Of a stretch of 64,000 nucleotides of DNA, positions 17,242-26,623 are shown piece by piece (position 1 is the first letter of the stretch; every line of letters starts with the position of its first letter). The notes beneath the pieces were generated by a model. It worked only from the letters and a program-made list of their open reading frames with translations, made no database searches and was not told where the DNA came from. Both the position numbers and the translations under genes were made by a program. This DNA is from Pseudoxanthomonas sp. PXM01 (GTDB taxonomy: Bacteria > Pseudomonadota > Gammaproteobacteria > Xanthomonadales > Xanthomonadaceae): NCBI RefSeq assembly GCF_014851815.1, contig NZ_JACVAJ010000001.1, forward strand, positions 248,001 to 312,000. The letters run 5' to 3'.

Positions 17242-20200
17242 ATGAACATCACCGAGCTGTCCATCCGCCGTCCCGTCACCACCATCATGCTGTTCGTGTC
17301 GATGGTGGTGATCGGCCTGATCGCCTCGTTCCGGTTGCCGCTGGAGGCCGAGCCGGAAGCCACCATTCCGTTCTTCTTCGTGTCGTTGCCGTATCCCGGA
17401 TCGACCCCCGAAGAGGTCGAGCGCAACCTGCTGCGCCCGGTGGAGGAAGCCATCGCCACGATGCCGGGCATCAAGACGATGAATTCGCGCGCCAATGCCG
17501 AAGGCGGCCAGATCCAGGTCGAATTCAGCGATTGGGACCGGGACATCGCGATGGCCGCCTCCGAGGCGCGCGAACGCATCGATGCGGTGCGGGACGAGTT
17601 GCCGGATGATTTCCGCCGCTATTACGTGCAGCGCTGGAGCACCAGCGACCAGGAGGCGATCAGCCTTCGCCTCAGTAGCCAGGAAGACCTGACGGCCCGC
17701 GCCGACCTGCTGGAGCGCAGCATCAAGCAGCATCTGGAGCGGTTGCCGGGTGTGGCGCGCGTCGAGGTCGAGGGCGTGGCAAGGCAGGAAGTGCTGGTCG
17801 CGCTGGACAAGGACCGCATCAGTGCTCATGGGGTCGCGCTCAACGAGCTGGTCAGCAAGTTGCAGGCGGCCAACTTCTCGGTGTCCGCCGGGCAGATCAC
17901 CGAAGCCGGCCGCCGTCTGCGCGTGCAGCCGCGCGGCGAGTTGCTCGAACTGCAGGCCTTGCGTGACCTCCCGATCGATGGCCGTGGCACGCGCCTGTCC
18001 GATATCGCCGATGTCAGCCTGCAGCCGCAGCGCATGAGCTACGTGCGCAAGATGGAAGGCAAGCCCAGCGTGGGCGTGGACATCTACAAGGAGCGTTCGG
18101 CGAACCTCGTGGACCTGTCGAGGACGGTGGGCAAGGAAGTGGAGGCGCTGCGGCAGGACCCGGCGATGCACGGGGTCGACATCGAGGTCGCCTGGGATTC
18201 GGGCAAGGCGGTGACCAGTTCGCTGCTGGCGCTGGCGGAGGCGGGGGCGATCGGCCTGGTGCTGTCGGTGATCGTGCTGTACGCGTTCCTGCGCCATTGG
18301 CCGTCGACGCTGATGGTGTCCATGGCCATCCCGATCTGCTTCATCATGACGCTGGGCTTCATGTACTTCACCGGCATCAGCCTGAACATCATCTCGATGA
18401 TGGGCCTGCTGCTCGCGGTCGGCATGCTGGTCGACAACGCCGTGGTGGTGGTGGAGAGCATCTACCAGGAGCGCGAGAAGTTCCCCAACCAACCCGAGGT
18501 CGCGTCGATCATCGGTACCCGCCACGTAGCCATCGCGCTGTCGGCGGGCACCCTGTGCCACTGCGTGGTGTTCCTGCCGATGATGTTCGGCGAGAAGAAC
18601 ATCATCACGATCTACCTGTCGCAGCTGGCGGTGACGATTTCGGTGTCGCTGCTGGCCTCGTGGCTGGTGGCGGTGAGCCTGATCCCGATGCTGTCGGCAC
18701 GGATGAAGACGCCGCCTGCAGTGAAGTCGCCGCTGATCAGCCGTCTGCAGAACCGCTACGCGCGCGTGCTGCGCTGGACGCTGGAACACCGCGGCTGGAG
18801 TGTCGCCGGCATCCTGCTGATCTCGGCGATCAGCGTGTTCCCGATGATGAACACCAGCGGCGGTGGCGACGAGAACGATCCGGACGAGATCAACATCTTC
18901 TACCAGTGGAAGGGGTCCTATTCGAAGGAGGAGATGGGCAAGGAAGTGCAGCGGGTGGAGGACTTCGTCAACGCCAACCGCAAGGAATTCCACATCAAGC
19001 GGGTGTACAGCCGTTACTCGGAGCAGGGCTGGGCGCAGACGCGGCTCTACCTGGACATCGACGACCGCGAGGTCAGCAAGAAGATCGAGGAAGAAGTCCG
19101 CAAGGGTCTTCCGCAATCGGCACGGGCCAAGCTCGGCATCGGCTGGCCGGGCGGCATGGGCAGCGAAGGCCAGGGCATACGCTTCAGCCTGATCGGCGAC
19201 TCCAGCCAGACCCTGCAAGAGCTGGCCGAGGACATCATGCCCATCCTGGCGCGCGATCCGAAACTGCGCGATGTGCGCGTGGATGTCGGCGACGCCAATT
19301 CCGAGTTGGCCGTGCAGGTGAACCGCGAGCGTGCGGCATCCTACGGTTTCAGCGCGCAACAGGTGGCGCAGTTCGTCGGCATGGCATTGCGTGGCTCGTC
19401 GCTGCGCGATTTCCATCGCGACGACGTGGAGATCCCGGTCAACGTGCGCTTCGCCGGATCGGACCACTACGGCATCGAGGATCTGTCGTCGTTCATGGTG
19501 CGCAGTGCGTCGGGCCAGGAAGTCCCCTTGCTGGCGATGGTCGACGTCAACGTCAATCCCGCCGCCACGTCCATCCAGCGCCTGAACCGGCAGACCATGC
19601 TGCGGATCGAGGCGGGACTGGCCAAGGACGTGTCGATGGAGGACGCGCGCAAGTCCCTGGAGGCCACGCTGGACGGCATGGAGTTCCCGCCGGGGTACGG
19701 CTACACGTTCAATGGCGCGGGCTTCAACATCAACTTCGACGGCATGGACCAGATGGTGACCGCCATCATGATCGCGCTGGTGTTGATGCTGGTGATCATG
19801 GCGGCGGTGTTCGAGTCGCTGCTGTTCCCGGTCGCCATCATGTCCTGCGTGCTGTTCTCGATCTTCGGCGTGTACTGGCTGTTCTGGTTGACCGGCACCG
19901 AGATGAACATCATGGCGGTGATCGGCATCCTGGTGCTGATGGGCGTGGTGGTGAACAACGGCATCGTGATGATCGAACACATCAACAACCTCCGGCGCCG
20001 CGGCATGGCGCGCACGGATGCGCTGGTGGAAGGCAGTCGCGAACGCCTGCGCCCGATCATGATGACGATGGGCACGGCGATCCTGGCGATGATCCCGATC
20101 GCGCTGAACACGCAGACCGCCGACGGCATGCCGCCTTACCACCCGATGGCGCGCGCCATCGCTGGCGGGCTGGCGTTCTCCACCGTGGTCAGCCTGCTGT

Positions 20201-20328
20201 TCCTGCCGACCATCTATGCATTGCTGGACGACCTGCGCAGCGGGACAGCCCGTTCGATCAAGCGCGCTCGCCAGCGCCGCGGCGAGGCCCGTGTCGCGGC
20301 AACCGCCACCAGCCCGCACGGAGACTGA
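17242..20328 (+). CDS. RND efflux permease B with altered proton-relay residues
   Basis: 1028 residues, RND superfamily, starting 5 bp after permease A. TM1 (RRPVTTIMLFVSMVVIG) and the twelve-segment pattern are clear. TM4 reads MLVDNAVVVVES, with Asp398 then Asn399 instead of the Asp-Asp pair, and TM10 reads VVVNNGIVMIEH, with Asn905 in place of the relay Lys. Such changes occur in several non-AcrB RND branches, so it may still use protons, or it may act as the partner subunit in a hetero-oligomer with permease A as in MdtBC. Ends before a strong terminator. Confidence 0.9.
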   Translation: MNITELSIRRPVTTIMLFVSMVVIGLIASFRLPLEAEPEATIPFFFVSLPYPGSTPEEVERNLLRPVEEAIATMPGIKTMNSRANAEGGQIQVEFSDWDRDIAMAASEARERIDAVRDELPDDFRRYYVQRWSTSDQEAISLRLSSQEDLTARADLLERSIKQHLERLPGVARVEVEGVARQEVLVALDKDRISAHGVALNELVSKLQAANFSVSAGQITEAGRRLRVQPRGELLELQALRDLPIDGRGTRLSDIADVSLQPQRMSYVRKMEGKPSVGVDIYKERSANLVDLSRTVGKEVEALRQDPAMHGVDIEVAWDSGKAVTSSLLALAEAGAIGLVLSVIVLYAFLRHWPSTLMVSMAIPICFIMTLGFMYFTGISLNIISMMGLLLAVGMLVDNAVVVVESIYQEREKFPNQPEVASIIGTRHVAIALSAGTLCHCVVFLPMMFGEKNIITIYLSQLAVTISVSLLASWLVAVSLIPMLSARMKTPPAVKSPLISRLQNRYARVLRWTLEHRGWSVAGILLISAISVFPMMNTSGGGDENDPDEINIFYQWKGSYSKEEMGKEVQRVEDFVNANRKEFHIKRVYSRYSEQGWAQTRLYLDIDDREVSKKIEEEVRKGLPQSARAKLGIGWPGGMGSEGQGIRFSLIGDSSQTLQELAEDIMPILARDPKLRDVRVDVGDANSELAVQVNRERAASYGFSAQQVAQFVGMALRGSSLRDFHRDDVEIPVNVRFAGSDHYGIEDLSSFMVRSASGQEVPLLAMVDVNVNPAATSIQRLNRQTMLRIEAGLAKDVSMEDARKSLEATLDGMEFPPGYGYTFNGAGFNINFDGMDQMVTAIMIALVLMLVIMAAVFESLLFPVAIMSCVLFSIFGVYWLFWLTGTEMNIMAVIGILVLMGVVVNNGIVMIEHINNLRRRGMARTDALVEGSRERLRPIMMTMGTAILAMIPIALNTQTADGMPPYHPMARAIAGGLAFSTVVSLLFLPTIYALLDDLRSGTARSIKRARQRRGEARVAATATSPHGD

Positions 20329-20343
20329 CGCGGATGGCAAAAG

Positions 20344-20368
20344 AAAAGCCGGGCAATGCCCGGCTTTT
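20344..20368. terminator. bidirectional terminator after the efflux operon
   Basis: Stem AAAAGCCGGGC (20344-20354) / GCCCGGCTTTT (20358-20368) with loop AAT, flanked by A- and T-runs. It separates the plus-strand efflux operon from the minus-strand TraB gene. Confidence 0.9.
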
Positions 20369-20393
20369 TCCTTGGATCGGACCGCAGGGGGAC

Positions 20394-21629
20394 TCAGCCG
20401 ACCAGCTTGCCCAGCATCCGAAGACCGCCGGTCCACACGCCGATGGCGGTGCCGAGGCTGGTCAGGAAGAAATTCAGCAGCACGCGCGCCACGCGGTTCT
20501 TCCACCAGCCGCGCATCGTCTGCACGTCGTCGCGCAACGCCATGAAATCGGCGTAGGTCGGCTTGCGCAGTGTCGCTTCCACGAACGCGCTGACCGTGCC
20601 CGACGCGAGCGCAGGATGCAGCGGCGTGAGCGGTGAGGAAATGAAGGCCGCCAGGATGCTGAGCGGATGGCCGCCCGCGATCGCGCAGCCGATGGCGCCG
20701 AGGATGCCGGTCGCCAGCACCCATTGCAGCAGCAGGTCCGAACCGACATCGACGCCACCCTGCCAGAAGCCCCAGGCGAAGCCACCGACCAGGAACAAGC
20801 CGATGATGACTTCCATCCAGGGGAACCGCGACTTGGCTTTCACGACCTCAAGCGATTGACGTATTTCGGAAGGATCGGCGGTGTCGTCCCTCAAGTGCCG
20901 GGTCAGGCCGGGCAGGTGGCCCGCGCCGACCACGGCCAGCACGCGGTAAGGCGATGCCGAATCGGTCGGCTTGCCGGCGGCGACCTGGCGCAGCGCCGAT
21001 GCCATGTACTGGTCGCGCTCGGCGATGATGGCCTGGTACAGCTGCGGGCTTTCGGCGGCGAACTCGCCGAAGCTCGATTCCATCAGGTCGCCCTGCTTGA
21101 GCTTTTCGATCTCGTCGTCGCCGACCTCCTCGTCGCCGAACATGCTGGCCAGGATGCCGGCACCGACCTTGGTCCGCTGCCACCAGCCCAGCGACTGCAG
21201 GGCGCGCTTGAAGGTCAGCCCGACTTCGCGGTCGATCAGGTGGACCGGCAGTCCGCGCGCCTTTGCATCCAGTGCGCCTGCTTTCAGCTCTTCGCCAGGC
21301 TCGACATCGAGTTGTTCGGCCAGCCGGCGCTGGTACGCCGCGAGCGCAAGGTTGGCGGCGAACAGATGCGTCTTGCCTTCGCGGATGACCTTCACCAGGT
21401 CCAGCCGCGCCAGTGTGTCGGGGTCGGTCAGCGACTGCAGGCGACCGGCATCCAGTTCCACCGCCACGCTGTCGTAGTCGCCACTGGCGACGGCAGCGCG
21501 CACGGCATCGACGCTGGCGCGCGACACGTGGGCAGTGCCGAGCAGGGTGTAGCGCACGCCGTCGCGCTCGACGATCTCGTGGGGCTGGCCGTGCAGCGGA
21601 TCGGAAACGGTAACGTTCGGTTCGGTCAT
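20394..21629 (-). CDS. TraB/GumN-family membrane protein
   Basis: 411 residues. The N-terminal half (about 20-245) is a TraB-type domain with the characteristic TLLGTAHVS motif (His33) and the GAGHLPG motif; these conserved residues resemble those of Tiki/GumN metalloproteases. The C-terminal half has about four membrane segments (from WMEVIIGLFLVGGFAWGF). The family includes an Enterococcus pheromone-shutdown protein and many bacterial and archaeal members of unknown role. Last gene of the minus-strand run; its start lies 4 bp from the GNAT stop, so they are probably co-translated. Confidence 0.85.
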   Translation of the reverse strand: MTEPNVTVSDPLHGQPHEIVERDGVRYTLLGTAHVSRASVDAVRAAVASGDYDSVAVELDAGRLQSLTDPDTLARLDLVKVIREGKTHLFAANLALAAYQRRLAEQLDVEPGEELKAGALDAKARGLPVHLIDREVGLTFKRALQSLGWWQRTKVGAGILASMFGDEEVGDDEIEKLKQGDLMESSFGEFAAESPQLYQAIIAERDQYMASALRQVAAGKPTDSASPYRVLAVVGAGHLPGLTRHLRDDTADPSEIRQSLEVVKAKSRFPWMEVIIGLFLVGGFAWGFWQGGVDVGSDLLLQWVLATGILGAIGCAIAGGHPLSILAAFISSPLTPLHPALASGTVSAFVEATLRKPTYADFMALRDDVQTMRGWWKNRVARVLLNFFLTSLGTAIGVWTGGLRMLGKLVG

Positions 21630-21633
21630 CGTG

Positions 21634-22164
21634 TCATTCGTCTTGCGGGGGCGCGGCAGTGCCGTGGCCGAGGGTGCGCTGCATCTGCACGGTGTCCAGC
21701 CAGCGGTCGTGCTTCCAGGCGATGCCGCGGAAGATGCCGACCAGGGTGAAGCCGAACTTTTCGTGCAGCCGGATGGAGGCGGTATTGGTGGGTTCGCCGA
21801 TCACGGCGATCATCTGCCGGTAACCACGCGCTTCGCAGTCATCGATCAACGCCTGCATCAGCGCGGCGCCGATACCCTGGCCTTGCTGGCCGGGTACGAC
21901 GTAGACCGAGTTCTCCACGGTCTTGCGATAACCGGCGCGGGCGCGGTAGCTGCCGGCGTAGGCGTAGCCGACGAAGCGGCCATCGAGTTCTGCGACGAGG
22001 TACGGATAGCCGGCGTCCAGCACTCCCTGCATGCGGCGCGCCATCTCGGCTTCGTCCGGCACGTCGTACTCGTAGGTGTTGACGTGGTCGCGGACTTCGT
22101 CGGCGTACAGGGCGGCGATGGCCGGCACGTCGGCCGGCGTGGCGTCACGGACGATCAGCGGCAC
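21634..22164 (-). CDS. GNAT N-acetyltransferase, phosphinothricin-acetyltransferase-like
   Basis: 176 residues starting at GTG. The GNAT fold is plain: N-terminal IVRDATPADVPAIAALY, the acetyl-CoA loop VVPGQQGQGIGAALMQ, and the HEKFGFTLVGIFRG strand. The arrangement (YRKTVENSVYV, then IGEPTNTASIRLHEK) is that of the Pat/MnaT branch, acetyltransferases acting on amino-acid analogues such as methionine sulfone, sulfoximine or phosphinothricin. The natural substrate here is not known. Nine bp after aguB and 4 bp before the TraB gene. Confidence 0.85.
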   Translation of the reverse strand: MPLIVRDATPADVPAIAALYADEVRDHVNTYEYDVPDEAEMARRMQGVLDAGYPYLVAELDGRFVGYAYAGSYRARAGYRKTVENSVYVVPGQQGQGIGAALMQALIDDCEARGYRQMIAVIGEPTNTASIRLHEKFGFTLVGIFRGIAWKHDRWLDTVQMQRTLGHGTAAPPQDE

Positions 22165-22173
22165 GCCCGGACC

Positions 22174-23058
22174 TCAGTCGATGTAGCGCTTGAGCAGGTC
22201 GCCGTACGCATCGATGCGGCGGTCGCGCAGGAACGGCCAGATGCGACGGACGTGCTCGCTGCGCGCCATGTCGACCTCGGCCATCAGGATGGTTTCGTCG
22301 GTGCCGGCTTCGGCGATGAATTCGCCCTGCGGACCGAGCACATGGCTGTTGCCCCAGAACTGGATGCCAGACGCGCCCAGCGGTGAAGGCTCGTGACCGA
22401 CCCGGTTGCAGCTCAGCACGGGCAGCCCGTTGGCGACCGCGTGGCCGCGATGGCTCAGTACCCAGGCATCGCGCTGGCGGTTCTTCTCGGGTTGTTCGTC
22501 GTCCGGGTCCCAGCCGATCGCGGTGGGGTACAGCAGCAGGTCAGCGCCGGCCAGCGCCATCAGGCGAGCGGCTTCCGGATACCACTGGTCCCAGCACACC
22601 AGCACACCGAGACGACCGACGGAGGTGTCGATGGGCGTGAAGCCGATGTCGCCCGGGGTGAAATAGAACTTCTCGTAGAACCCCGGATCGTCGGGGATGT
22701 GCATCTTGCGGTACTTGCCCGCGATGCTGCCGTCCTTCTCGTAGACGACGGCGGTGTTGTGGTACAGCCCGGCGGCGCGACGTTCGAACAACGACGACAC
22801 CAGTACCACGCCATGCTGCTTCGCCAGCTTCCCGAGACGCTCGGTGCTGGGGCCGGGGATAGGTTCGGCCAGATCGAACTCCTGTACCGACTCGTGCTGG
22901 CAGAAGTACGCACCGTTGTGCAGTTCCTGCAGCAGCACGAGCCTGGCGCCCTGCTTGGCCGCCTCGGCGACGCGCGCCTCGATCACCGACAGGTTGGCGT
23001 CGGCATCGCCGTGGTTCTTTTCCTGGATCAGGGCAACGGGCAGGGTAGTACGGCTCAT
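22174..23058 (-). CDS. aguB: N-carbamoylputrescine amidohydrolase
   Basis: 294 residues, nitrilase superfamily. The Glu-Lys-Cys triad is visible: Glu45 in LQELHNG, Lys118 in KYRKMHIPDDP, and nucleophile Cys155 in LVCWDQWYPE. It hydrolyses N-carbamoylputrescine to putrescine, CO2 and ammonia, the second step of the agmatine deiminase route. Specificity is supported by aguA 2.5 kb upstream on the same strand and by the conserved YFCQHESVQEFDLAEPIPG region typical of AguB. The 85-bp gap upstream may hold its own promoter. Confidence 0.92.
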   Translation of the reverse strand: MSRTTLPVALIQEKNHGDADANLSVIEARVAEAAKQGARLVLLQELHNGAYFCQHESVQEFDLAEPIPGPSTERLGKLAKQHGVVLVSSLFERRAAGLYHNTAVVYEKDGSIAGKYRKMHIPDDPGFYEKFYFTPGDIGFTPIDTSVGRLGVLVCWDQWYPEAARLMALAGADLLLYPTAIGWDPDDEQPEKNRQRDAWVLSHRGHAVANGLPVLSCNRVGHEPSPLGASGIQFWGNSHVLGPQGEFIAEAGTDETILMAEVDMARSEHVRRIWPFLRDRRIDAYGDLLKRYID

Positions 23059-23143
23059 CGGGCGAGGCGGGGGCTATCGGGGGGAGGGCGCATGGTACCG
23101 CGTCCTCCGTGATGGCAGGCGTCCCGGGGGTGAATGCACGGAT

Positions 23144-24451
23144 TCAGGGCGTATCGCGCGAGGCTTCCAGCTGCTTCTGGCGCCTGCCCAGCGCCACGCC
23201 GGTAACCGCCCATGCCACCGCCACACCGGCACCGATGAACATGGCGGCCGCGGGATGCTCCGCCAGCACGTCCAGTGCCCGCTTGACCCAGCCGCTCAGC
23301 GCATCGCCACCGCGATAGACCACGGTATCGATGAAGTTCTTTGCCTTGTACTTCTGTTCCGCGGGGACGACGGTGTAGAGCATCTCGCGGCCGGGTCGCA
23401 CGAAGGCGTATTCGCCCGCTCGCCGAACCACCATCACCACCACGAAGACCGCGAACACGGGCGACAGCGCCAGCCAAAGGAAGCCGCCGGCCATGATCAC
23501 CGGCACGGCCACCAGCAACACGCCCACACCCAGCTTCTGCGCGATGCGGCCGGTGATGAACAACTGGCTGAGAATGGCCAAGGTCTGCACCACCGTATCG
23601 ATCAGGCCGAAGACCTGGGTCTGCTCTTCCTTGTCGGTGAACCGTTCGGCGACCAGCTTTGCCTGTTCGAAATAGAGGAACGTGGTGACCGTCGCCAGCA
23701 GCAGTACGAAGAACGCGATGCCGAGCAGGTACGGCGAACGGAACACCGCGGTCGCACCGGCGAACGGATTACCGCCCAGCGGCCGTTGCCGCTGTTCGGA
23801 GGAACTGGCACCGGCAGGCAATGGATGGCGATCGCGCCAGCGGTGCAACCAGGTCGCCGTCGCGGCGCTGGCCCCGATGAGCACGGCGGAGAAGAGCATC
23901 AGGCCGCCGTGCCCCAGGGGCTTGACCAGCAGGGTGGTCAGCAGCGGCCCGGCCAGTCCGCCGAGACTCGCGCCAGCGGCGATCAGTGCGAACAACCGCT
24001 TGGCTTCGTGGCTCTCCATCACGTCCGCCAGCACGCTCCACGCCAACGAGATCATCAGCAGGTTGATGACCGACACCCAGATGTAGAACGTGCGCGCCAG
24101 CCAGACATCGTCCGGCGTCGCCAGCATCGCGACGCCGTACCCCAGCAGGCTGGCCACCACCATGCCGAACACCCACGGCACGATGCGCCGCCGCGCGACC
24201 TTCGACGCAATCCAGCCGTACAGCGGCAGCACGATCAATGTGGCGACGAAGGTACCGGTGAACAGCCATTGGAGGTTGTCGACGCCACCTGCGACGCCCA
24301 TCGTTTCGCGGATGGGCCGCAGCATGAAATAGCCGGCAAACAGCAGGAAGAACATCGCCAGTCCGGCGCCGACCACGGGCGCCTCGTGCTCGCGGACATT
24401 GAACAGACGGGCGATCCAGCCGGCAGCGCCGGGCGCGGGAGGTGTCGGCAT
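23144..24451 (-). CDS. MFS / NTP-NDP exchange-like transporter
   Basis: 435 residues with about 12 membrane segments. The N-terminus (FNVREHEAPVVGAGLAMFFL) and the GYFMLRPIRETMG motif are typical of a group of proteins annotated as NTP/NDP exchange (ATP/ADP translocase)-related carriers in free-living proteobacteria. The basic charged loop SKVARRRIVPWVFG fits an MFS-type carrier. Substrate is unknown; actual nucleotide exchange is unlikely in a free-living cell. It lies 4 bp after the aldo/keto reductase gene, between aguA and aguB. Confidence 0.75.
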   Translation of the reverse strand: MPTPPAPGAAGWIARLFNVREHEAPVVGAGLAMFFLLFAGYFMLRPIRETMGVAGGVDNLQWLFTGTFVATLIVLPLYGWIASKVARRRIVPWVFGMVVASLLGYGVAMLATPDDVWLARTFYIWVSVINLLMISLAWSVLADVMESHEAKRLFALIAAGASLGGLAGPLLTTLLVKPLGHGGLMLFSAVLIGASAATATWLHRWRDRHPLPAGASSSEQRQRPLGGNPFAGATAVFRSPYLLGIAFFVLLLATVTTFLYFEQAKLVAERFTDKEEQTQVFGLIDTVVQTLAILSQLFITGRIAQKLGVGVLLVAVPVIMAGGFLWLALSPVFAVFVVVMVVRRAGEYAFVRPGREMLYTVVPAEQKYKAKNFIDTVVYRGGDALSGWVKRALDVLAEHPAAAMFIGAGVAVAWAVTGVALGRRQKQLEASRDTP

Positions 24452-24455
24452 CGGC

Positions 24456-25433
24456 TCAGGCCACTGCAGCGATCAGGGCGTCGCGCTGCGCCGGGGTCAG
24501 ATCGGGGCCGGTACCTGCTTTCAGGTTGTCGGTCTGGCGATCGGGCTTTCCGGTCGCCGGAATCACCGCGGTCACCGCCGGGTGACTCAGGGCGAATTTC
24601 AGGAAGGCCTGCGCCCACGATGTCACGCCGGCCTCGGCCAGCGCAGGCGGCACCGGCTTGTCCTTCACTTGCGCGAACAGCTTGCCGTCCTCGAACGCAC
24701 GGTTGATCAGCACCGCCACGCCGAGTTCCTGCGCCAGCGGCAGTACGCGTTTTTCGGCGCCGCGGCTGGCGACCGAATAATTGATCTGCAGGAAGTCCGG
24801 CTTCTCGGCCTGGACGATGTTGGCGAGTTCTTCCTGGGCACGCTCGACATAATGGGTCACGCCGACGTACTTCACCTTGCCCTGTGCCTTCAGTTCGCGC
24901 GCAACGGCCAGCTGCGTCTTCAGGTCACCCAGGTTGTGGACCTGCAGCAGTGCCACCTTGTCTGTCTTCAGCCGACGTAGCGTGTCTTCGAACTGTGCCA
25001 TGCCGGCGTCGCGGCCGGTCACGCCTGAAAGCTTGGTCGCCAGCCAGGCTTTTTCGGTGAGGCCTTGCTCGGCGAGTAGGGCGCCCATGACGTCTTCGGC
25101 AACGCTGTAGGTGGGGGCGGTATCGATCAGGGTCGCGCCGGCGGCGAAGAACCGCGCCAGCACTTCCTTCAGCGGATCCCGTTCGGCTGCGCTCTGGCCG
25201 ACTTCGAAGCTCCCTGAAGTCCCCATGCCGATGACGGGGACGCGTTCGCCCGAGGACGGGATCGCGCGGGTATTCAGCGGTCCCGGCGCGACGGGTGCTG
25301 CAGCGTTCGCAGGCGAGGGTGCGGCTGGTGTCACGCCATTTCCGCCAGCCTGGGCCGCGTCGCGGCAGGCCGCCAGTCCGAGGCCGGCGGTGGCCAGCGC
25401 GGTGGTGGTCAGGAACTTGCGTCGTGAATACAC
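24456..25433 (-). CDS. Tat-exported lipoprotein aldo/keto reductase
   Basis: 325 residues. The start is GTG at 25433 with GAGGAG 6 nt upstream. The N-terminus has a twin-arginine motif SRRKFL, a hydrophobic stretch and a lipobox (GLAAC, Cys23), so the protein should be folded with cofactor, exported by Tat and lipid-anchored. The catalytic domain keeps the aldo/keto reductase tetrad Asp104, Tyr109 (DTAPTYS), Lys134 (ATKLSG) and His166 (LQVHNLG). Substrate unknown. It sits in the agmatine-to-putrescine gene run, but no biochemical link is shown by the sequence. Confidence 0.85.
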   Translation of the reverse strand: MYSRRKFLTTTALATAGLGLAACRDAAQAGGNGVTPAAPSPANAAAPVAPGPLNTRAIPSSGERVPVIGMGTSGSFEVGQSAAERDPLKEVLARFFAAGATLIDTAPTYSVAEDVMGALLAEQGLTEKAWLATKLSGVTGRDAGMAQFEDTLRRLKTDKVALLQVHNLGDLKTQLAVARELKAQGKVKYVGVTHYVERAQEELANIVQAEKPDFLQINYSVASRGAEKRVLPLAQELGVAVLINRAFEDGKLFAQVKDKPVPPALAEAGVTSWAQAFLKFALSHPAVTAVIPATGKPDRQTDNLKAGTGPDLTPAQRDALIAAVA

Positions 25434-25559
25434 GGCCGTCTCCTCGATCAGGGGGAAACGGTGGTTATCCGGGATCGTGTAAGGCGATATGTAAACGAAG
25501 CGTTCAATCTGCGCCCAACTGAAGTCACGGTGCTGCGAACCGTGCGGCCGGGTCGATAC

Positions 25560-26591
25560 TCAGTCCAGCAATCCCGCAGGCAACTGCATGGTGATGCAGT
25601 GCAGGCTGCCGTTCTGCCAGATCAGCGACCGGCAGGGCACCTGTACGATCTCGCGGTCCGGGTAGGCCTGCGCCAGGACCGCGGCGGCGGCATCGTCGGC
25701 CGCGTCGCCGTAAGCCGGCATCAGCACCGCGCCGTTGATGATCAGGTAGTTCGCGTAGGACGCCGCAAGGCGGCGGCCGTTGTCGATCACCGGCTGTGCC
25801 CAAGGTAGCGGGAACGTGCGGTAAGGATGTCCTTCGGCCGTGCGCAGGGCAGTGATGTCGGCAGCCATGGCCTGCAGTTCCGCGTAATGCGCGTCGCTGG
25901 CGTCATCGCAGGCCTGATAGACAATGGCGTCACCCGGCGCGAAGCGGGCGAGGGTATCGATGTGGGCGTCGGTGTCGTCGCCCTCCAGGTAGCCATGGTC
26001 CAGCCAAAGCACCCGGTCCTGCTTCAGCCAGCGCGCCAGCTTGTCCGTCAGCGCCTCGCGGGAGGCGTCGGGATGCCGCTCGTGCAGGCACTGCCATGTG
26101 GTCAGCAGCGTGCCGGCACCGTCGGTCTCGATGGCGCCACCTTCCAAAGCAAAATCAATACTTTGGACGAAATAGTTATGAAACAACTGCATACCGGAGA
26201 GCTCGCCGACCAGGCGATCGTCCCGGCTCGCTTCGTACTTGCCGCCCCACCCTGTGAAGCGGAAGTCGAGCAGCTTGAAGCGGTCGCCATCGCGCAGGGT
26301 GATCGGGCCGGAATCGCGCAGCCAGGTATCGTCGTACTCGGCCGGCACGAAGCGCACGCGCCCCATGTCCACGCGAGCGGAGCGCAGGCGGGCTTCGGCG
26401 TATGTCTGCAGGTCGTCGTCGGCGACGCAGATCGCCACGGACTGGAAACGGGTGATCGCAGCGACGAGGGCGACGTAGGTTTCTTCTACCTCGGCAAGGC
26501 GATCGGCCCAGTCGGTCTCGGCGTGCGGCCACGCGATCAGGACCGCGGATTGGGGTTCCCACTCCGCGGGGAAGCGAAAGGCATCAGTCAT
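25560..26591 (-). CDS. aguA: agmatine deiminase
   Basis: 343 residues of the peptidyl-arginine-deiminase-like fold. The motifs DDTWLRDSGP (substrate-binding Asp/Arg), EGGAIETDG, the His/Asp pair in DTDAHIDTLARF (His210), and the C-terminal nucleophile Cys332 in SLHCITMQ are all present. It converts agmatine to N-carbamoylputrescine and ammonia, feeding AguB encoded downstream. The start at 26591 gives the family's normal N-terminus (FPAEWEPQSAVLIAWPH); the upstream in-frame extension is rejected. Just downstream is an exported protein gene in the same orientation whose stop lies 32 bp upstream of aguA. Confidence 0.93.
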   Translation of the reverse strand: MTDAFRFPAEWEPQSAVLIAWPHAETDWADRLAEVEETYVALVAAITRFQSVAICVADDDLQTYAEARLRSARVDMGRVRFVPAEYDDTWLRDSGPITLRDGDRFKLLDFRFTGWGGKYEASRDDRLVGELSGMQLFHNYFVQSIDFALEGGAIETDGAGTLLTTWQCLHERHPDASREALTDKLARWLKQDRVLWLDHGYLEGDDTDAHIDTLARFAPGDAIVYQACDDASDAHYAELQAMAADITALRTAEGHPYRTFPLPWAQPVIDNGRRLAASYANYLIINGAVLMPAYGDAADDAAAAVLAQAYPDREIVQVPCRSLIWQNGSLHCITMQLPAGLLD

Positions 26592-26623
26592 GGCGTCAAT
26601 GTCGCGGCCGAGCCGCGCGTGTG

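Noticed and set aside
17140-20724. 1194-codon minus-strand frame opposite RND permease B
   Set aside because: Antisense shadow spanning a terminator and three real genes; composition is His/Arg-rich.
23144-24451. True ATP/ADP translocase of an intracellular parasite
   Set aside because: Only the general NTT-related motif is seen; the rest of the window is a full free-living core genome, and family members in free-living bacteria are not proven nucleotide carriers.
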